Source of the DNA: Sediminibacillus terrae
Lineage (GTDB): Bacteria > Bacillota > Bacilli > Bacillales > Amphibacillaceae
Length of the DNA: 64,000 nucleotides
Assembly (NCBI RefSeq): GCF_009602435.1
Contig: NZ_VZDQ01000002.1
Coordinates: 44,420-108,419, forward strand
Direction: 5' to 3'
The notes below the pieces were generated by a model that had not been told where the DNA came from, did no database searches, and saw only the letters and a list, made by a program, of their open reading frames with translations. Positions 17,282-26,271 of the stretch are shown here, piece after piece. The position numbers and the translations under genes were made by a program. Numbering within the stretch: the stretch's first letter is position 1; every line of letters starts with the position of its first letter.

Positions 17282-17757
17282 GGTTTTCTGTCAAATGTGG
17301 TGGTGTTGTTTTTCAAGCCACTAACTCTTTATCGAAAGGCTCCTTCTATCAAAATAGTGATAATGTCATCAAGTCGCAGAGGACATAAGCTCGTTTTCCG
17401 CGAACGAACGCTATAGGCTGCTCTCACCAAGCCCGCTGAAGGGTCTCGGTCGCCCGAATTTCCCCAGGCTTCCTCTGCTTCGCTTCTTCAACCTCTTTAA
17501 CCTCTTGTTTAACTTCTCGACGAATTTCATCCAAACCCAATAAATTTGCAGCATGAATTGAAATCGGTCGGCAATGATTAATGGATCTCCCAGTACCTTA
17601 TGGACTGCCTGCTTATATGACGTTTCAACTCATATCCCTCTCTTTTTCTTTGGTGTCATCAACTTTAGGGTAACAAAGAGAGAGGGCTGAGTGTATTTTT
17701 TGCCCTGTTCGAATCTGGATCACGACAGGAGACGCCAACACATTCAGCATTGAGTCC
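17282..17757 (+). mobile_element. ISL3-like terminal-inverted-repeat element remnant, copy 1
   Basis: Left end ggttttctgtcaaatgtggt and right end whose complement begins ggactcaatgctgaatgtg: imperfect inverted repeats of about 24 bp. The ends resemble those of ISL3-family insertion sequences. The inside has no transposase frame and contains part of the palindromic repeat at 17390-17475. Related copies lie at 27175-27344, 28984-29372 and 39560-39830. Confidence 0.6.
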
Positions 17758-17809
17758 TTACTTTTATCTTTATTTGAAAAGTGGCGGGGCAAAATCATGG
17801 CCATAAAAA

Positions 17810-17850
17810 AAAGAAAACCCGAACGAATCTAGGAATCGTTCGGGTTTTAA
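17810..17850. terminator. Terminator downstream of the ltaS-type gene
   Basis: AAAACCCGAACGA (17814-17826) pairs with TCGTTCGGGTTTT (17836-17848); A/T runs on both sides. Confidence 0.82.
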
Positions 17851-17885
17851 TTTAGTCACGACGCTTTTGTGCCGGACTCTTTTTC

Positions 17886-19811
17886 TTATTCTTCTACTTG
17901 CTCATCTTGATCGTCTTCTTCGTCATTGAAATCATAGAATCGGAGCAAGTCTCCGTAAATTATCTTATCGGAATAAGATAGTTCCTTGTCTACTTTTTCT
18001 TTAACAGGCTCACATAAGCCTTCGCTTTGATCATCTTTTTGTTGTTCCAAACCAGTTGGATCGGATTCAAGCAGTTCTCCGGTTTTACGATCATAGCACT
18101 GTCCCTTTGTATAGATGTAGTCATCACTGATGTAATCTCCATTACGCAGGGCGATAAACTCTTTACGATCTTTGGCAAACAAATCCGTTCCGAAGGTAAT
18201 ATCGTCGTCGCTTTCAATTCCCAACAGGCTTAAAATTGTCGGCTTCACATCGATTTGACCAGCAACCTCCGAGATGACGCCGCCCTCTTCTCCAGGAATG
18301 TGAATAAAGAATGGTACACGCTGTAATTGAATGTGTTCATACGGTGTTACTTCTCTGCCAAGGTACTGACCCATGGCTTTGTTATGGAATTCACTAATAC
18401 CATAGTGGTCACCCATCAATACGATAACCGAATCTTCATATAGGCCGGATTCTTTCAAATCCTTGAAGAATTGCTCTACAGCTTCATCCGTATAACGTAC
18501 AGTCGGAAAATATTGGTTCAATGTCTTCGAATTCGAATCATACTTATCAATCGAAGCATCTTCCTCTTCCAAATCAAACGGATAGTGGTTGGTTAGCGTA
18601 ATGAATTTGGAGTAAAAAGGCTGCTGTTGTGATTGTAGGTATTTCATCGATTGTTCAAAGAATGGTTTATCTTTTAACCCCCAACCAATCGAGTTATCTT
18701 CTGTCACTTCGTAAGATTCCACATCGAAAAACTTATCATAGCCAAGGCTGTCATACATGACATCCCGATTCCAGAAACTCTTATTATTTGCGTGGAATAC
18801 AGATGTGAAATATCCATTTTCCCCTAAGATTTCCGGCGATGCATGGTACTCATTCTGACCGTGTGTAAAGAAAACTGCCCCCCTCGACAAAGGATATAAG
18901 GAGTTTTCAATCAAAAATTCGGAGTCAGATGTTTTACCCTGCTCGGTTTGGTGGTAGAAGTTTTCAAAGTAATAACTTTCATCAATTAAATCATTTAGGA
19001 ACGGTGTGATTTCTTCACCATTCACTTTGTTATTGATGACGAAGTTCTGCACTGACTCCAGTGAGATAAAAATGACATTTTTACCTTTGGCTGCTCCGAA
19101 CATATCTGATTTCTCTTTGTTTTGAACATGTTCATCAACATACTCTGTTATTTCAGGCATTTCATTTCCATCTGCGAAAACCCGCTGGGCCTTCGTTTTG
19201 GATTGTAATACTGCATCATAGATGTGATAGTTGAACAATCCGATGTTTTTCACCAGGTATTCCCGGTCGAATGTACGCTGCAGCAGCTGCGGACGTTCAA
19301 TTTCGGCAAGTGTGTAGTTGAAAAGCAAGAATAAAAGAGAAACACTGAGAGCAAGCGTTTTTCCTCGCTTATGGTATCCTGCCGATATTACGGACGGATA
19401 CTTTCTGCTCAGTACCCAGATGATGGCAACATCGAGAAACAGTAACAAGTCCGGTATATGGACAAGCGACATAATACTCGAACCCAAGTCAGCTGCATTG
19501 CTTCCCTGGAATAGAACAGGGATGGTGATAAAGTCGGTGAAATTCCGGTAAAAGATCAAGTTGAAATAAATGATCAGTGTCCCGATCAACGCAGCATAGC
19601 GCAAGAATTTCATCTGTCTTCTTTCTTTAAACCAAACACTCAACGTGAATACCAAAAATGCAGAAGCAAAAGGGTTCACAAACAGAATGAATTCCTGCAT
19701 CCAATTATCAAGCGATATCTCAAAAATAAATCGATAAACAATGTACGTTTTTAAACCAAACAGCACTGTTGCAATAATATACAACGGTATATTAAACAAT
19801 TTCTTGTACAT
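17886..19811 (-). CDS. yqgS: Lipoteichoic acid synthase-family sulfatase-fold membrane enzyme (YqgS-like)
   Basis: 641 residues: five N-terminal membrane helices (about residues 8-175) then an extracellular alkaline-phosphatase/sulfatase domain. Metal and catalytic residues are visible: Glu in ISLES near 245, nucleophile Thr in EQGKTSDSEF near 293 and the GDHYG motif near 467. Such enzymes transfer glycerol phosphate from phosphatidylglycerol to build or prime lipoteichoic acid on the outer membrane face. The acidic C-terminal tail (FNDEEDDQDEQVEE) is unusual and may reflect salt adaptation (inference). B. subtilis has four paralogues; place next to glcK suggests YqgS, but LtaS itself cannot be excluded. 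Monocistronic, closed by the terminator at 17810-17850. Confidence 0.85.
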   Translation of the reverse strand: MYKKLFNIPLYIIATVLFGLKTYIVYRFIFEISLDNWMQEFILFVNPFASAFLVFTLSVWFKERRQMKFLRYAALIGTLIIYFNLIFYRNFTDFITIPVLFQGSNAADLGSSIMSLVHIPDLLLFLDVAIIWVLSRKYPSVISAGYHKRGKTLALSVSLLFLLFNYTLAEIERPQLLQRTFDREYLVKNIGLFNYHIYDAVLQSKTKAQRVFADGNEMPEITEYVDEHVQNKEKSDMFGAAKGKNVIFISLESVQNFVINNKVNGEEITPFLNDLIDESYYFENFYHQTEQGKTSDSEFLIENSLYPLSRGAVFFTHGQNEYHASPEILGENGYFTSVFHANNKSFWNRDVMYDSLGYDKFFDVESYEVTEDNSIGWGLKDKPFFEQSMKYLQSQQQPFYSKFITLTNHYPFDLEEEDASIDKYDSNSKTLNQYFPTVRYTDEAVEQFFKDLKESGLYEDSVIVLMGDHYGISEFHNKAMGQYLGREVTPYEHIQLQRVPFFIHIPGEEGGVISEVAGQIDVKPTILSLLGIESDDDITFGTDLFAKDRKEFIALRNGDYISDDYIYTKGQCYDRKTGELLESDPTGLEQQKDDQSEGLCEPVKEKVDKELSYSDKIIYGDLLRFYDFNDEEDDQDEQVEE

Positions 19812-20029
19812 GCTTTCTTCCTCCTAACAACAAAACTCTATTTTCATAGTTTGATAGCATATCATGATCAATTTACATCCGGTTTACATTATTAACTTAT
19901 ATTCCACCATCCATAATAAATAAACACTAATAATAAGACGTGTCCTCCTAAAAGAAGGTTTCATTTTTTTAAGAAAAAAATTACGTCTTTTTAATATTTC
20001 TATATTTTAATAGACATTGGCAAAAAAAT

Positions 20030-20060
20030 AAACCCTCTTAAGGCTTATTTTTTTGTATTG
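20030..20060. terminator. Possible terminator after glcK
   Basis: AATAA(a)CC ... GG(c)TTATT with flanking T-run; the stem is short and imperfect. Confidence 0.4.
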
Positions 20061-20070
20061 ATTAAATCGT

Positions 20071-21036
20071 TTATGCCCTCATTTCCTGTTTGACTAAATA
20101 GGCTGCGCCGATTACCCCCGCATCATTGCCCAATTTAGCCGTTACAAATTCAGCAGCGCCGCTGATCCGGGGCAATGCAAATTTGTCAAAAGCTTTCCGG
20201 AGCGGGACGAGGAGCTGGTCCCCCGCTTTGGATACCCCTCCTCCAATCACGATTTTGGATGGATTTACCACCGTGGCCGCATTAGCAATTGCCAGGCCCA
20301 AAACATCCGTTACCCGTTCCAGGATCACTTCAGAAATTTTGTCTCCGTTCTTTGCTTGCTCGAATACATCCTTGGCGGTAACTCTTCCGTTCTCTTTATA
20401 TGCCGTTAGCAGAGATGTTTCCTGGTTCGATTTAATATATTGCTCAGCCTGCCTGGCAATGCCGGTTGCAGAAGCAACAGTTTCCAAACATCCATTACGA
20501 CCGCAATTGCAAGGGGCACCGTCTGTTTCAACTGTAATATGGCCGATTTCCCCCGCTGTTCCATTTACTCCATTTATCACCTGTCCGTTTGCGATTATCC
20601 CACCGCCGACGCCTGTCCCGATTGTGACTGCTATCAAATTTTCTGCCTGGTTTCCTGCCCCAAGCCAATTTTCTCCCAGTGCAGCAATATTGGCGTCATT
20701 ATCGACGACCACCGGCAAACCTGATAACTGGCCAAGATTTTCGGCCAATGCAAAGTTTTTCCACCCGATATTGACAGCCACAGCTACAACCCCGGTATCT
20801 GTGTCGACAAATCCAGGAGCACCAGCTCCGATTCCAATCAAATCAGATGAGCGCAAGCCAATCGCCTTTATTGTTTTGGCAACGGAAGACCATATATCCT
20901 CCGGTATGGATGAACCATTGTTTTCAAGGTTGGTCTCAATCTCCCACTTTTCCACAATGTCGCCGCTTTCTTTAATAATGGCCAGTTTTACAGTAGTCCC
21001 GCCGATATCGACGCCGACAGCGTATTTTTCTGCCAT
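20071..21036 (-). CDS. glcK: Glucokinase, ROK family
   Basis: Phosphorylates free glucose with ATP in the cytoplasm. 321 residues: phosphate-binding VGVDIGGTTVKLAI at 8-21, the ENDANI-type metal loop VVDNDANIAALGE near 118, GTGVGGGI near 142 and the ROK zinc motif CNCGRNGCLE near 177. The length matches B. subtilis GlcK (YqgR), which has the same neighbours. yqgQ ends 13 bases upstream, so the two are probably co-transcribed. Confidence 0.93.
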   Translation of the reverse strand: MAEKYAVGVDIGGTTVKLAIIKESGDIVEKWEIETNLENNGSSIPEDIWSSVAKTIKAIGLRSSDLIGIGAGAPGFVDTDTGVVAVAVNIGWKNFALAENLGQLSGLPVVVDNDANIAALGENWLGAGNQAENLIAVTIGTGVGGGIIANGQVINGVNGTAGEIGHITVETDGAPCNCGRNGCLETVASATGIARQAEQYIKSNQETSLLTAYKENGRVTAKDVFEQAKNGDKISEVILERVTDVLGLAIANAATVVNPSKIVIGGGVSKAGDQLLVPLRKAFDKFALPRISGAAEFVTAKLGNDAGVIGAAYLVKQEMRA

Positions 21037-21048
21037 TCCGATTCCCCC

Positions 21049-21249
21049 TCATTGTTGTTCCCTCAGCTTCTGTTTCTCCTGTTTCAACAAAAGGATTGCC
21101 ATTTGAAAATCCCTTGTTTCCATACACTGCGCTTTGTATAATTCCCTTACTTCATCTTCCATCATATCGAGGTCTGCGATTCTATCCCCCAAGTAAATGA
21201 AAGTGCCAAATCTTTTTAAATATTGTTGTATATCATAAATCGTTTTCAT
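21049..21249 (-). CDS. yqgQ: DUF910 family protein YqgQ
   Basis: 66 residues with the family pattern IYDIQQYLKRFGTFIYLGD then LDMMEDEVRELY. A small helical cytoplasmic protein, structurally known in the family but without assigned function. A GGTGATTTAAT ribosome site precedes the ATG. It is closely linked to glcK as in other Bacillaceae. Confidence 0.86.
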   Translation of the reverse strand: MKTIYDIQQYLKRFGTFIYLGDRIADLDMMEDEVRELYKAQCMETRDFQMAILLLKQEKQKLREQQ

Positions 21250-21360
21250 ATTAAATCACCAAAAAACATTATACCAATCTTTTAAACGATTGGGAATGAT
21301 TAACCACTAATTGTCAGTTTATGCAGAATGACACTTAATGATCAGGGCTCGCGAAAACAG

Positions 21361-21401
21361 TGAAAAGCCTGCAGGAACATCTTCTGTTTCTGCAGGCTTA
21401 C
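21361..21401 (-). terminator. Terminator of the spoVAF-like gene
   Basis: AAGCCTGCAG...CTGCAGGCTT hairpin, followed on the minus strand by ttttcac. Confidence 0.72.
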
Positions 21402-21414
21402 CTTACACACCTCG

Positions 21415-22878
21415 TTATCGATCGGGATCCTGTGGATTTAAAAATGTAGGTCTTCTGTTTTTCAATGGAATCGGAGAGCGAAGCACAATATCTCGCAACG
21501 GCCGGGCAGAAAATGGAAAGAACGGCCATAGATAGCCAATCCGGAAAGAGTCTATCCGGACCAAGTAAAAAATCCAAATCGTAATCCCTGCAACATAGCC
21601 TTTCACTCCAAAAATAGCTGTTACAATAAGAAGGACAATCCGGAATATGCGATTAGCAAGACTGAGCTCGTAACTAGGTGTAGCAAATGTTCCAATCGCC
21701 GCTACTGCAAGATATAGCACGACTTCATAAGAAAACAGCCCCACTTCGACAGCAACTTGTCCAATCAATATGGCCGCGACAAGTCCAAGTGCAGTCGCTA
21801 ACGCAGTAGGTGTATGGATCGCCGCCATCCGAAGCATGTCTATTCCTGCTTCTGCTATCAAAAACTGGATCAATATCGGAATGGCGCCGTCTTCGTTCGG
21901 TCCGATAAAAGCAAGTGCCTCCGGAAGCAATTCCGGCCTTGTCGAGAGCAAATAATATAAAGGAAGAATAAAAATGGAAGCGATCACTGCAACAAAACGA
22001 ACCATCCGCAGATAGGCCCCTACCAGAGGTTTTTGCCGGTATTCTTCGGCATGCTGTAAATGATGCCAGAAGGTGGCAGGTGTGATCATAACACTGGGCG
22101 ACCCGTCGATAATCACCAATATGTGCCCTTCATAAATGTGGGCCGCGGCCGTGTCCGGACGTTCTGTGTAACGTATAGTCGGATAGGGATTCCAATGTCT
22201 TCCACAAAGATATTCTTCAATGGTCTTCTCTGCCATCGGAAGACCGTCTGTATCGATTTTCTTCAGGTGTTTTTTTAACGTCTCCACTCTGCGTTTGTCG
22301 GCAATGTCTTCCAAGTAGCAAAGACAAATATCTGTTTTGGATCTTCTCCCTATACTTAAATACTCCATACGCAATGAACGGTCACGAATTCTTCTTCTGG
22401 TTAAAGCAGTGTTAAAGACAATTGTTTCTACATAGCCGTCACGCGATCCCCTTACCACTCTTTCCAAGTCCGGTTCGTCGGGACTCCTGACTGGGTAAGT
22501 ACGTGCATCAATGATGATGGCATAACGGATTCCATCCACTAACAATGCTGTTGGCCCGGCCAGTACCGTATCCACGGTTTTATCCAAATCCTCTGACTTG
22601 TCCAGTTCGATATAAGGCAAATGCGTTTTCAGCAGTTTTTCAAGTGGGTCAGGGTCCAACTGATCTGGCTCAAGTCTTGATAGAAGCTTCATCAATAAAT
22701 GGAGGATATCATCCTTGACAAAGCCATCAACCATAAATAAAGCCATTTTCCTTCCTGCATACTCCAAGTCCATGTGAATGACATCGAAGCTTTTGTCCAC
22801 TCCGAGGCGCTCTCGCATGTATTCAACATTTTTTTCCAGGTCACGATGTACTGGTACCTTTTTCGTTTCGTTGTCCAT
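21415..22878 (-). CDS. spoVAF: GerA-family spore germination protein, SpoVAF-like
   Basis: 487 residues of the GerA family: a soluble N-terminal domain (about 1-280) and five or so C-terminal membrane helices (about 290-440). The family ends YLWPFFPF and PTFLNPQDPDR are present, as is ATPSYELSLANRI. SpoVAF is known to act in the inner spore membrane and, with FigP, to amplify germination signals as an ion channel. The NPQDPDR tail and length near 490 favour SpoVAF over GerAA, BA or KA types. Unlike in B. subtilis it is not inside a spoVA operon here but stands alone with its own terminator. It should be expressed in the forespore (SigG), but I did not define the promoter. Confidence 0.75.
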   Translation of the reverse strand: MDNETKKVPVHRDLEKNVEYMRERLGVDKSFDVIHMDLEYAGRKMALFMVDGFVKDDILHLLMKLLSRLEPDQLDPDPLEKLLKTHLPYIELDKSEDLDKTVDTVLAGPTALLVDGIRYAIIIDARTYPVRSPDEPDLERVVRGSRDGYVETIVFNTALTRRRIRDRSLRMEYLSIGRRSKTDICLCYLEDIADKRRVETLKKHLKKIDTDGLPMAEKTIEEYLCGRHWNPYPTIRYTERPDTAAAHIYEGHILVIIDGSPSVMITPATFWHHLQHAEEYRQKPLVGAYLRMVRFVAVIASIFILPLYYLLSTRPELLPEALAFIGPNEDGAIPILIQFLIAEAGIDMLRMAAIHTPTALATALGLVAAILIGQVAVEVGLFSYEVVLYLAVAAIGTFATPSYELSLANRIFRIVLLIVTAIFGVKGYVAGITIWIFYLVRIDSFRIGYLWPFFPFSARPLRDIVLRSPIPLKNRRPTFLNPQDPDR

Positions 22879-23070
22879 GTTCTCATCCTATATGGTGATT
22901 TCTTTAACACTGTTAGCTTGTACCGTTTAGGTTCGAACCATACGGAAAAAAATACAACACTATGACCCCTTCGGCATATAAACTTACAACCAGCTTCGTT
23001 TCATATAACTCCTATACGGCACATATATTCAATTAAGCAACAAATGACAAGCTGTTAAAGGAGTAGTTAC

Positions 23071-23952
23071 ATGAAAAAAAACTTGCTCATTCCGGTCATT
23101 TTATTTGCCGCCTTACTTGCTGCCAGCTTATTTTTTCTCACCGACAAAGAGAAAACAGTACTAAAATACTTTCCATTGGACGATAAAGTGTCATTTTCTT
23201 CTTATCATACAGAACTGAAAATCTTGTCCGAAATAGATACAGATGAATACGGCGTACGTTGGCAGGAAGCCTCAGAATTAGAACGCCCTATTTATTTGCG
23301 GCAGGATGTTTCCTTATTGTATATAGACGGAAAATTGAAAGGAATCCTTAGTAAATGGAAAGAGAACGGACAAACCATTGAACAAAAGTCCTCTATCCAC
23401 GGGGAAGACAGCAGTCATTTCCAAGCCATCACTTTTCATCACGGAGAGATTCATTATCCGGATGATAAGATCAAAAGCATCCAGGCAATGTCCTCTGATG
23501 AATTGTATGTTATTGATTCTCCGCATACAGCCTTGGAATCTTTTGACCAGCCTCTAAATAAAAATCAGGAAGAATGGAAGCATACACTTGATACAGCCAC
23601 CAACCAGCAACTCAGTTTTCATTGGAACCAGCTGATCAATCACTTTGATATTCCGGTTGATAGTTATACCATTGTTCCACTTACAGATTTGGCAAAATAC
23701 GAAGATCTGCCACTTCCGGGATTGACAGACACGGAAAGTCAACAGGTCATCGGACAGCTTTGGGAAGGACTCTATAAACATTACATCCTTGGAATTGCAG
23801 GCAGTCAAAATAACAAGCAACCGATCAATACGTTCATCCCTTTGCTTTTATTTGCGAATGATGGAAGTCATTTAATGGTGCTCTTTCAAGATGAAAACGA
23901 AGAAAAACAGCAACTGCTGCAGGCCTATCCTTCATTCGATGACAAACGGTGA
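23071..23952 (+). CDS. Conserved exported or membrane-anchored protein of unknown function
   Basis: 293 residues, not recognised. An N-terminal signal anchor (KKNLLIPVILFAALLAASLFF) lacks a lipobox cysteine. The rest is hydrophilic, without further helices, and reads like an extracytoplasmic beta-rich domain: LLYIDGKLKGILSKWKENG, HGEIHYPDDKIKSIQAMS. GGAG lies upstream of the ATG. Its 3' end overlaps the convergent rhomboid gene by 28 bases. It is divergent from the spoVAF-like gene with a 190-bp gap. Lipoprotein-like YqgU occupies a comparable place in B. subtilis, but I see no clear likeness. Confidence 0.75.
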   Translation: MKKNLLIPVILFAALLAASLFFLTDKEKTVLKYFPLDDKVSFSSYHTELKILSEIDTDEYGVRWQEASELERPIYLRQDVSLLYIDGKLKGILSKWKENGQTIEQKSSIHGEDSSHFQAITFHHGEIHYPDDKIKSIQAMSSDELYVIDSPHTALESFDQPLNKNQEEWKHTLDTATNQQLSFHWNQLINHFDIPVDSYTIVPLTDLAKYEDLPLPGLTDTESQQVIGQLWEGLYKHYILGIAGSQNNKQPINTFIPLLLFANDGSHLMVLFQDENEEKQQLLQAYPSFDDKR

Positions 23953-25460
23953 ACCAGATTCCCAAAATCATCGTTATCCGGTTGCAGGTTCAAAGCTTTT
24001 TCTGCATGTTGTTTCGCATTGTCAATTTGATCATGGCTGGCGTACAACAAAGCCAAATTGTAATGCGCCTCGGCAAAATCCGGTTTCGCTTCCAGACTCT
24101 TCTCTAAATCATCGATTGCTGCTTCTGTTTCATCTAATTTCAAATGTGCCAGTGATCGGTAAAATAAAAGCTCGGCCTGATATTCAGTCCCATCTTCAAG
24201 CCCTCTCTCCGTATAGTTTATGGTGCGTTGGTATTCTTTTTGGTCTAAGGATTGCTGGGCAAGCTGAAGAAGATTGGCAGCTGAAAAGTGCATACCATAA
24301 AATAGCAGACCGCCTGCCATTAAAAGGTAAAGCAGGAATCCCCCCAATTGATTCAACCATTTCTTTTTACCGGGTAGGGAAACGAAAGCAGAGGCCAAAA
24401 AACCGCCAAGCAACCCTCCGATATGTGCACCATTGTCAATTTGCGGCATCATCAAACCAAAAGCAATATTTAAAGCCAATATAAACAAAAGGTTCCAGCC
24501 CATCGTCCGAAAAAACAACCGCTTGTAAAGCACACCGAAATAAAGCAAAGAACCGAAAAGACCAAATATAGCTCCGGATGCACCGGCCGAAACTTGCGTG
24601 TTGAAGGCAAAGCTGGCAAGACCGCCTGTTAATCCGGCCAGAAAATAGATTATGATAAACCGGCTTGATCCATAGAGTCTTTCTACCGCTGTGCCGAGAT
24701 AAAACAAAGCAATCATATTCATGAGCAAGTGGACAACACCTATATGAAGGAACATGGAAGAAATGAGCCTCCACCATTCTCCTTGCAGGATTGCCGGGTT
24801 GTACTTTGCGCCGAACTCGATCAGTGACTGTGTATTTAAACTGCTTCCATGCCTCTCCAATAAAAAAAATAAAAGGACATTGATCGCAAGTAAGATATAT
24901 GTAAACAAAGGACGCCCCTTCTGGAATACTGACTGCTCGGCCTGTTGTTGTTCAACCAGGCGTTTTTTTAAAAGGCTTTTCAATTCATATGACTGGCGCT
25001 CCATTGTTCCTTCGTTGTCGGACTGCACGAACGGTCGATCATCAAGTCCCAAATTGTCATATAATCGATGCTTTTCACTTATACGGTTCCTTTCGTCCAA
25101 ATAATACACATGCATTTCTGTCTGCTTTTTATCCTTTACAAGCAACGGTTTCTTCAAGGATTCCCAATCATCGACAGGGGGTTGTGCTGCCACATATACA
25201 TCGTGTATTTTCACTTTTTGGCCACCAAGCAGTTTTCGTAAATTTTGCACCTTATAAATGACTTGAGCCATGTCATTTTTTAAATGGTTTCCCCAATCAA
25301 AACTTTTATGATACAGCCGGATGACATTCGATGTATCTTTTTGTTGTTTCTCGAGCCAAATCTCCTGACTGTCCTGATCGATATGGAGTATTTCATAGTC
25401 ATGGTCATGGACCAAGTCATTAGCTAAATTCAAAAAATAATATTCATCTTGTACATACAT
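23925..25460 (-). CDS. gluP: Rhomboid intramembrane serine protease with TPR tail (YqgP/GluP)
   Basis: 511 residues in three parts: an N-terminal soluble domain (1-175), a seven-helix rhomboid core (about 178-390) and C-terminal tetratricopeptide repeats (about 400-511, with AIDDLEKSLEAKPDFAEAHY). The catalytic serine is in GASGAIFG near 295 and the histidine in GAHIGGLLGG near 345; NMIALFYLG is also typical. In B. subtilis YqgP cleaves the Mg transporter MgtE and cooperates with FtsH. I chose ATG 25460, with GGGAG upstream; an in-frame ATG at 25571 would add a weak extension without ribosome site. Downstream neighbours yqgO and the cyclo-ligase keep B. subtilis order. Confidence 0.9.
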   Translation of the reverse strand: MYVQDEYYFLNLANDLVHDHDYEILHIDQDSQEIWLEKQQKDTSNVIRLYHKSFDWGNHLKNDMAQVIYKVQNLRKLLGGQKVKIHDVYVAAQPPVDDWESLKKPLLVKDKKQTEMHVYYLDERNRISEKHRLYDNLGLDDRPFVQSDNEGTMERQSYELKSLLKKRLVEQQQAEQSVFQKGRPLFTYILLAINVLLFFLLERHGSSLNTQSLIEFGAKYNPAILQGEWWRLISSMFLHIGVVHLLMNMIALFYLGTAVERLYGSSRFIIIYFLAGLTGGLASFAFNTQVSAGASGAIFGLFGSLLYFGVLYKRLFFRTMGWNLLFILALNIAFGLMMPQIDNGAHIGGLLGGFLASAFVSLPGKKKWLNQLGGFLLYLLMAGGLLFYGMHFSAANLLQLAQQSLDQKEYQRTINYTERGLEDGTEYQAELLFYRSLAHLKLDETEAAIDDLEKSLEAKPDFAEAHYNLALLYASHDQIDNAKQHAEKALNLQPDNDDFGNLVHRLSSNEG

Positions 25461-25664
25461 GATGCCACTCCCTCTCCCTTTTATCTTACCATGTATGACC
25501 GTCTCAATGACAAAAAACCAACCTGTGATCGTCTCGCCACTCAGATGAAAAGGATGAACCGCCTTGTCCACTAGCTCCTCTCTGTCACTTTTTTAAAACA
25601 GGACCAATAATGAAAAAATTATTGTATATGCACTGGAGATAGAAAATGCGCAGTAACTGTAATG

Positions 25665-25815
25665 TCCTATTCAAAAAGCGTGCTAACCACCGCTTCGGTA
25701 GCATACTTCACTTTCCGCGGGCACGGCTTCAGCTAACTAGGTAAAGAAAACCGCTTTACCTAGTGGATCTTCAGCTCGCGCTGTTCCCGCTGGAGTCTAC
25801 GCATGCTACCTACGC
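25665..25815 (+). repeat. GC-rich palindromic repeat family C, copy
   Basis: Contains actttccgcgggcacggct and cagctcgcgctgttcccgct with a central inverted repeat around ctaggtaaag...ctttacctag. Related blocks occur at 26045, 45790 and 47790. Confidence 0.6.
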
Positions 25816-26044
25816 CAAGAAGCATGGTGTTATCGCAAACCTAGAGACTTTGAGTCCCAACAAGCCATCTTAAAAGCTTTTGTCAGGAAATGTGTACTTC
25901 TTTTCATAAATAGATAGTTGAAGTTCCATTTATTATCCTGTTCTTGGACTTTCTGCTTGTTCCCTGGCAATGTCTTTTGATGATACGGTGCATAGAGTAC
26001 CATGAATAAAAATTTCGAGGCGTTTCTAAACAGAAAGCTGTTCC

Positions 26045-26172
26045 TAGCGAAGAAAATACCCGGTGACTCCCTCGGGAGGAAAGGCCTCGGTGAGATTCCG
26101 CAGAGCGTCAGCTCGAGGAAGCTCACCAGCCGCCCGCGGAAAGCGCAGGGTATTTTCGCAGCGTAGAACTCC
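26045..26172 (+). repeat. GC-rich palindromic repeat family C, copy
   Basis: Ends gcgaagaaaataccc and gggtattttcgcagcg are inverted. Inside are cctcgg..gag and ccgcccgcggaaagcg, the motif common in Bacillaceae intergenic repeats. Confidence 0.6.
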
Positions 26173-26271
26173 AACTCAACAAAAGGAAGACGCATTCAAA
26201 CTATGTCGCAGTTTATACTATAAGTGTAGAAGTCAAATCACTTAATTTGCTTCATAAAAAAGACACTCAGC

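Larger units (their letters stand above)
25461..26271. other. Repeat-rich intergenic region
   Basis: 811 bases without a supportable gene. It holds two copies of the GC-rich palindromic repeat (25665-25815 and 26045-26172). The DNA between them is AT-rich. Open frames here coincide with the repeats. Confidence 0.6.

Noticed and set aside
20126..21106. Long plus-strand frame opposite glcK
   Set aside because: Antisense shadow of a clear ROK kinase; codon pattern follows the other strand.
26063..26245. Plus-strand frame in the 25.5-26.3 kb gap
   Set aside because: It is composed of the GC-rich palindromic repeat.
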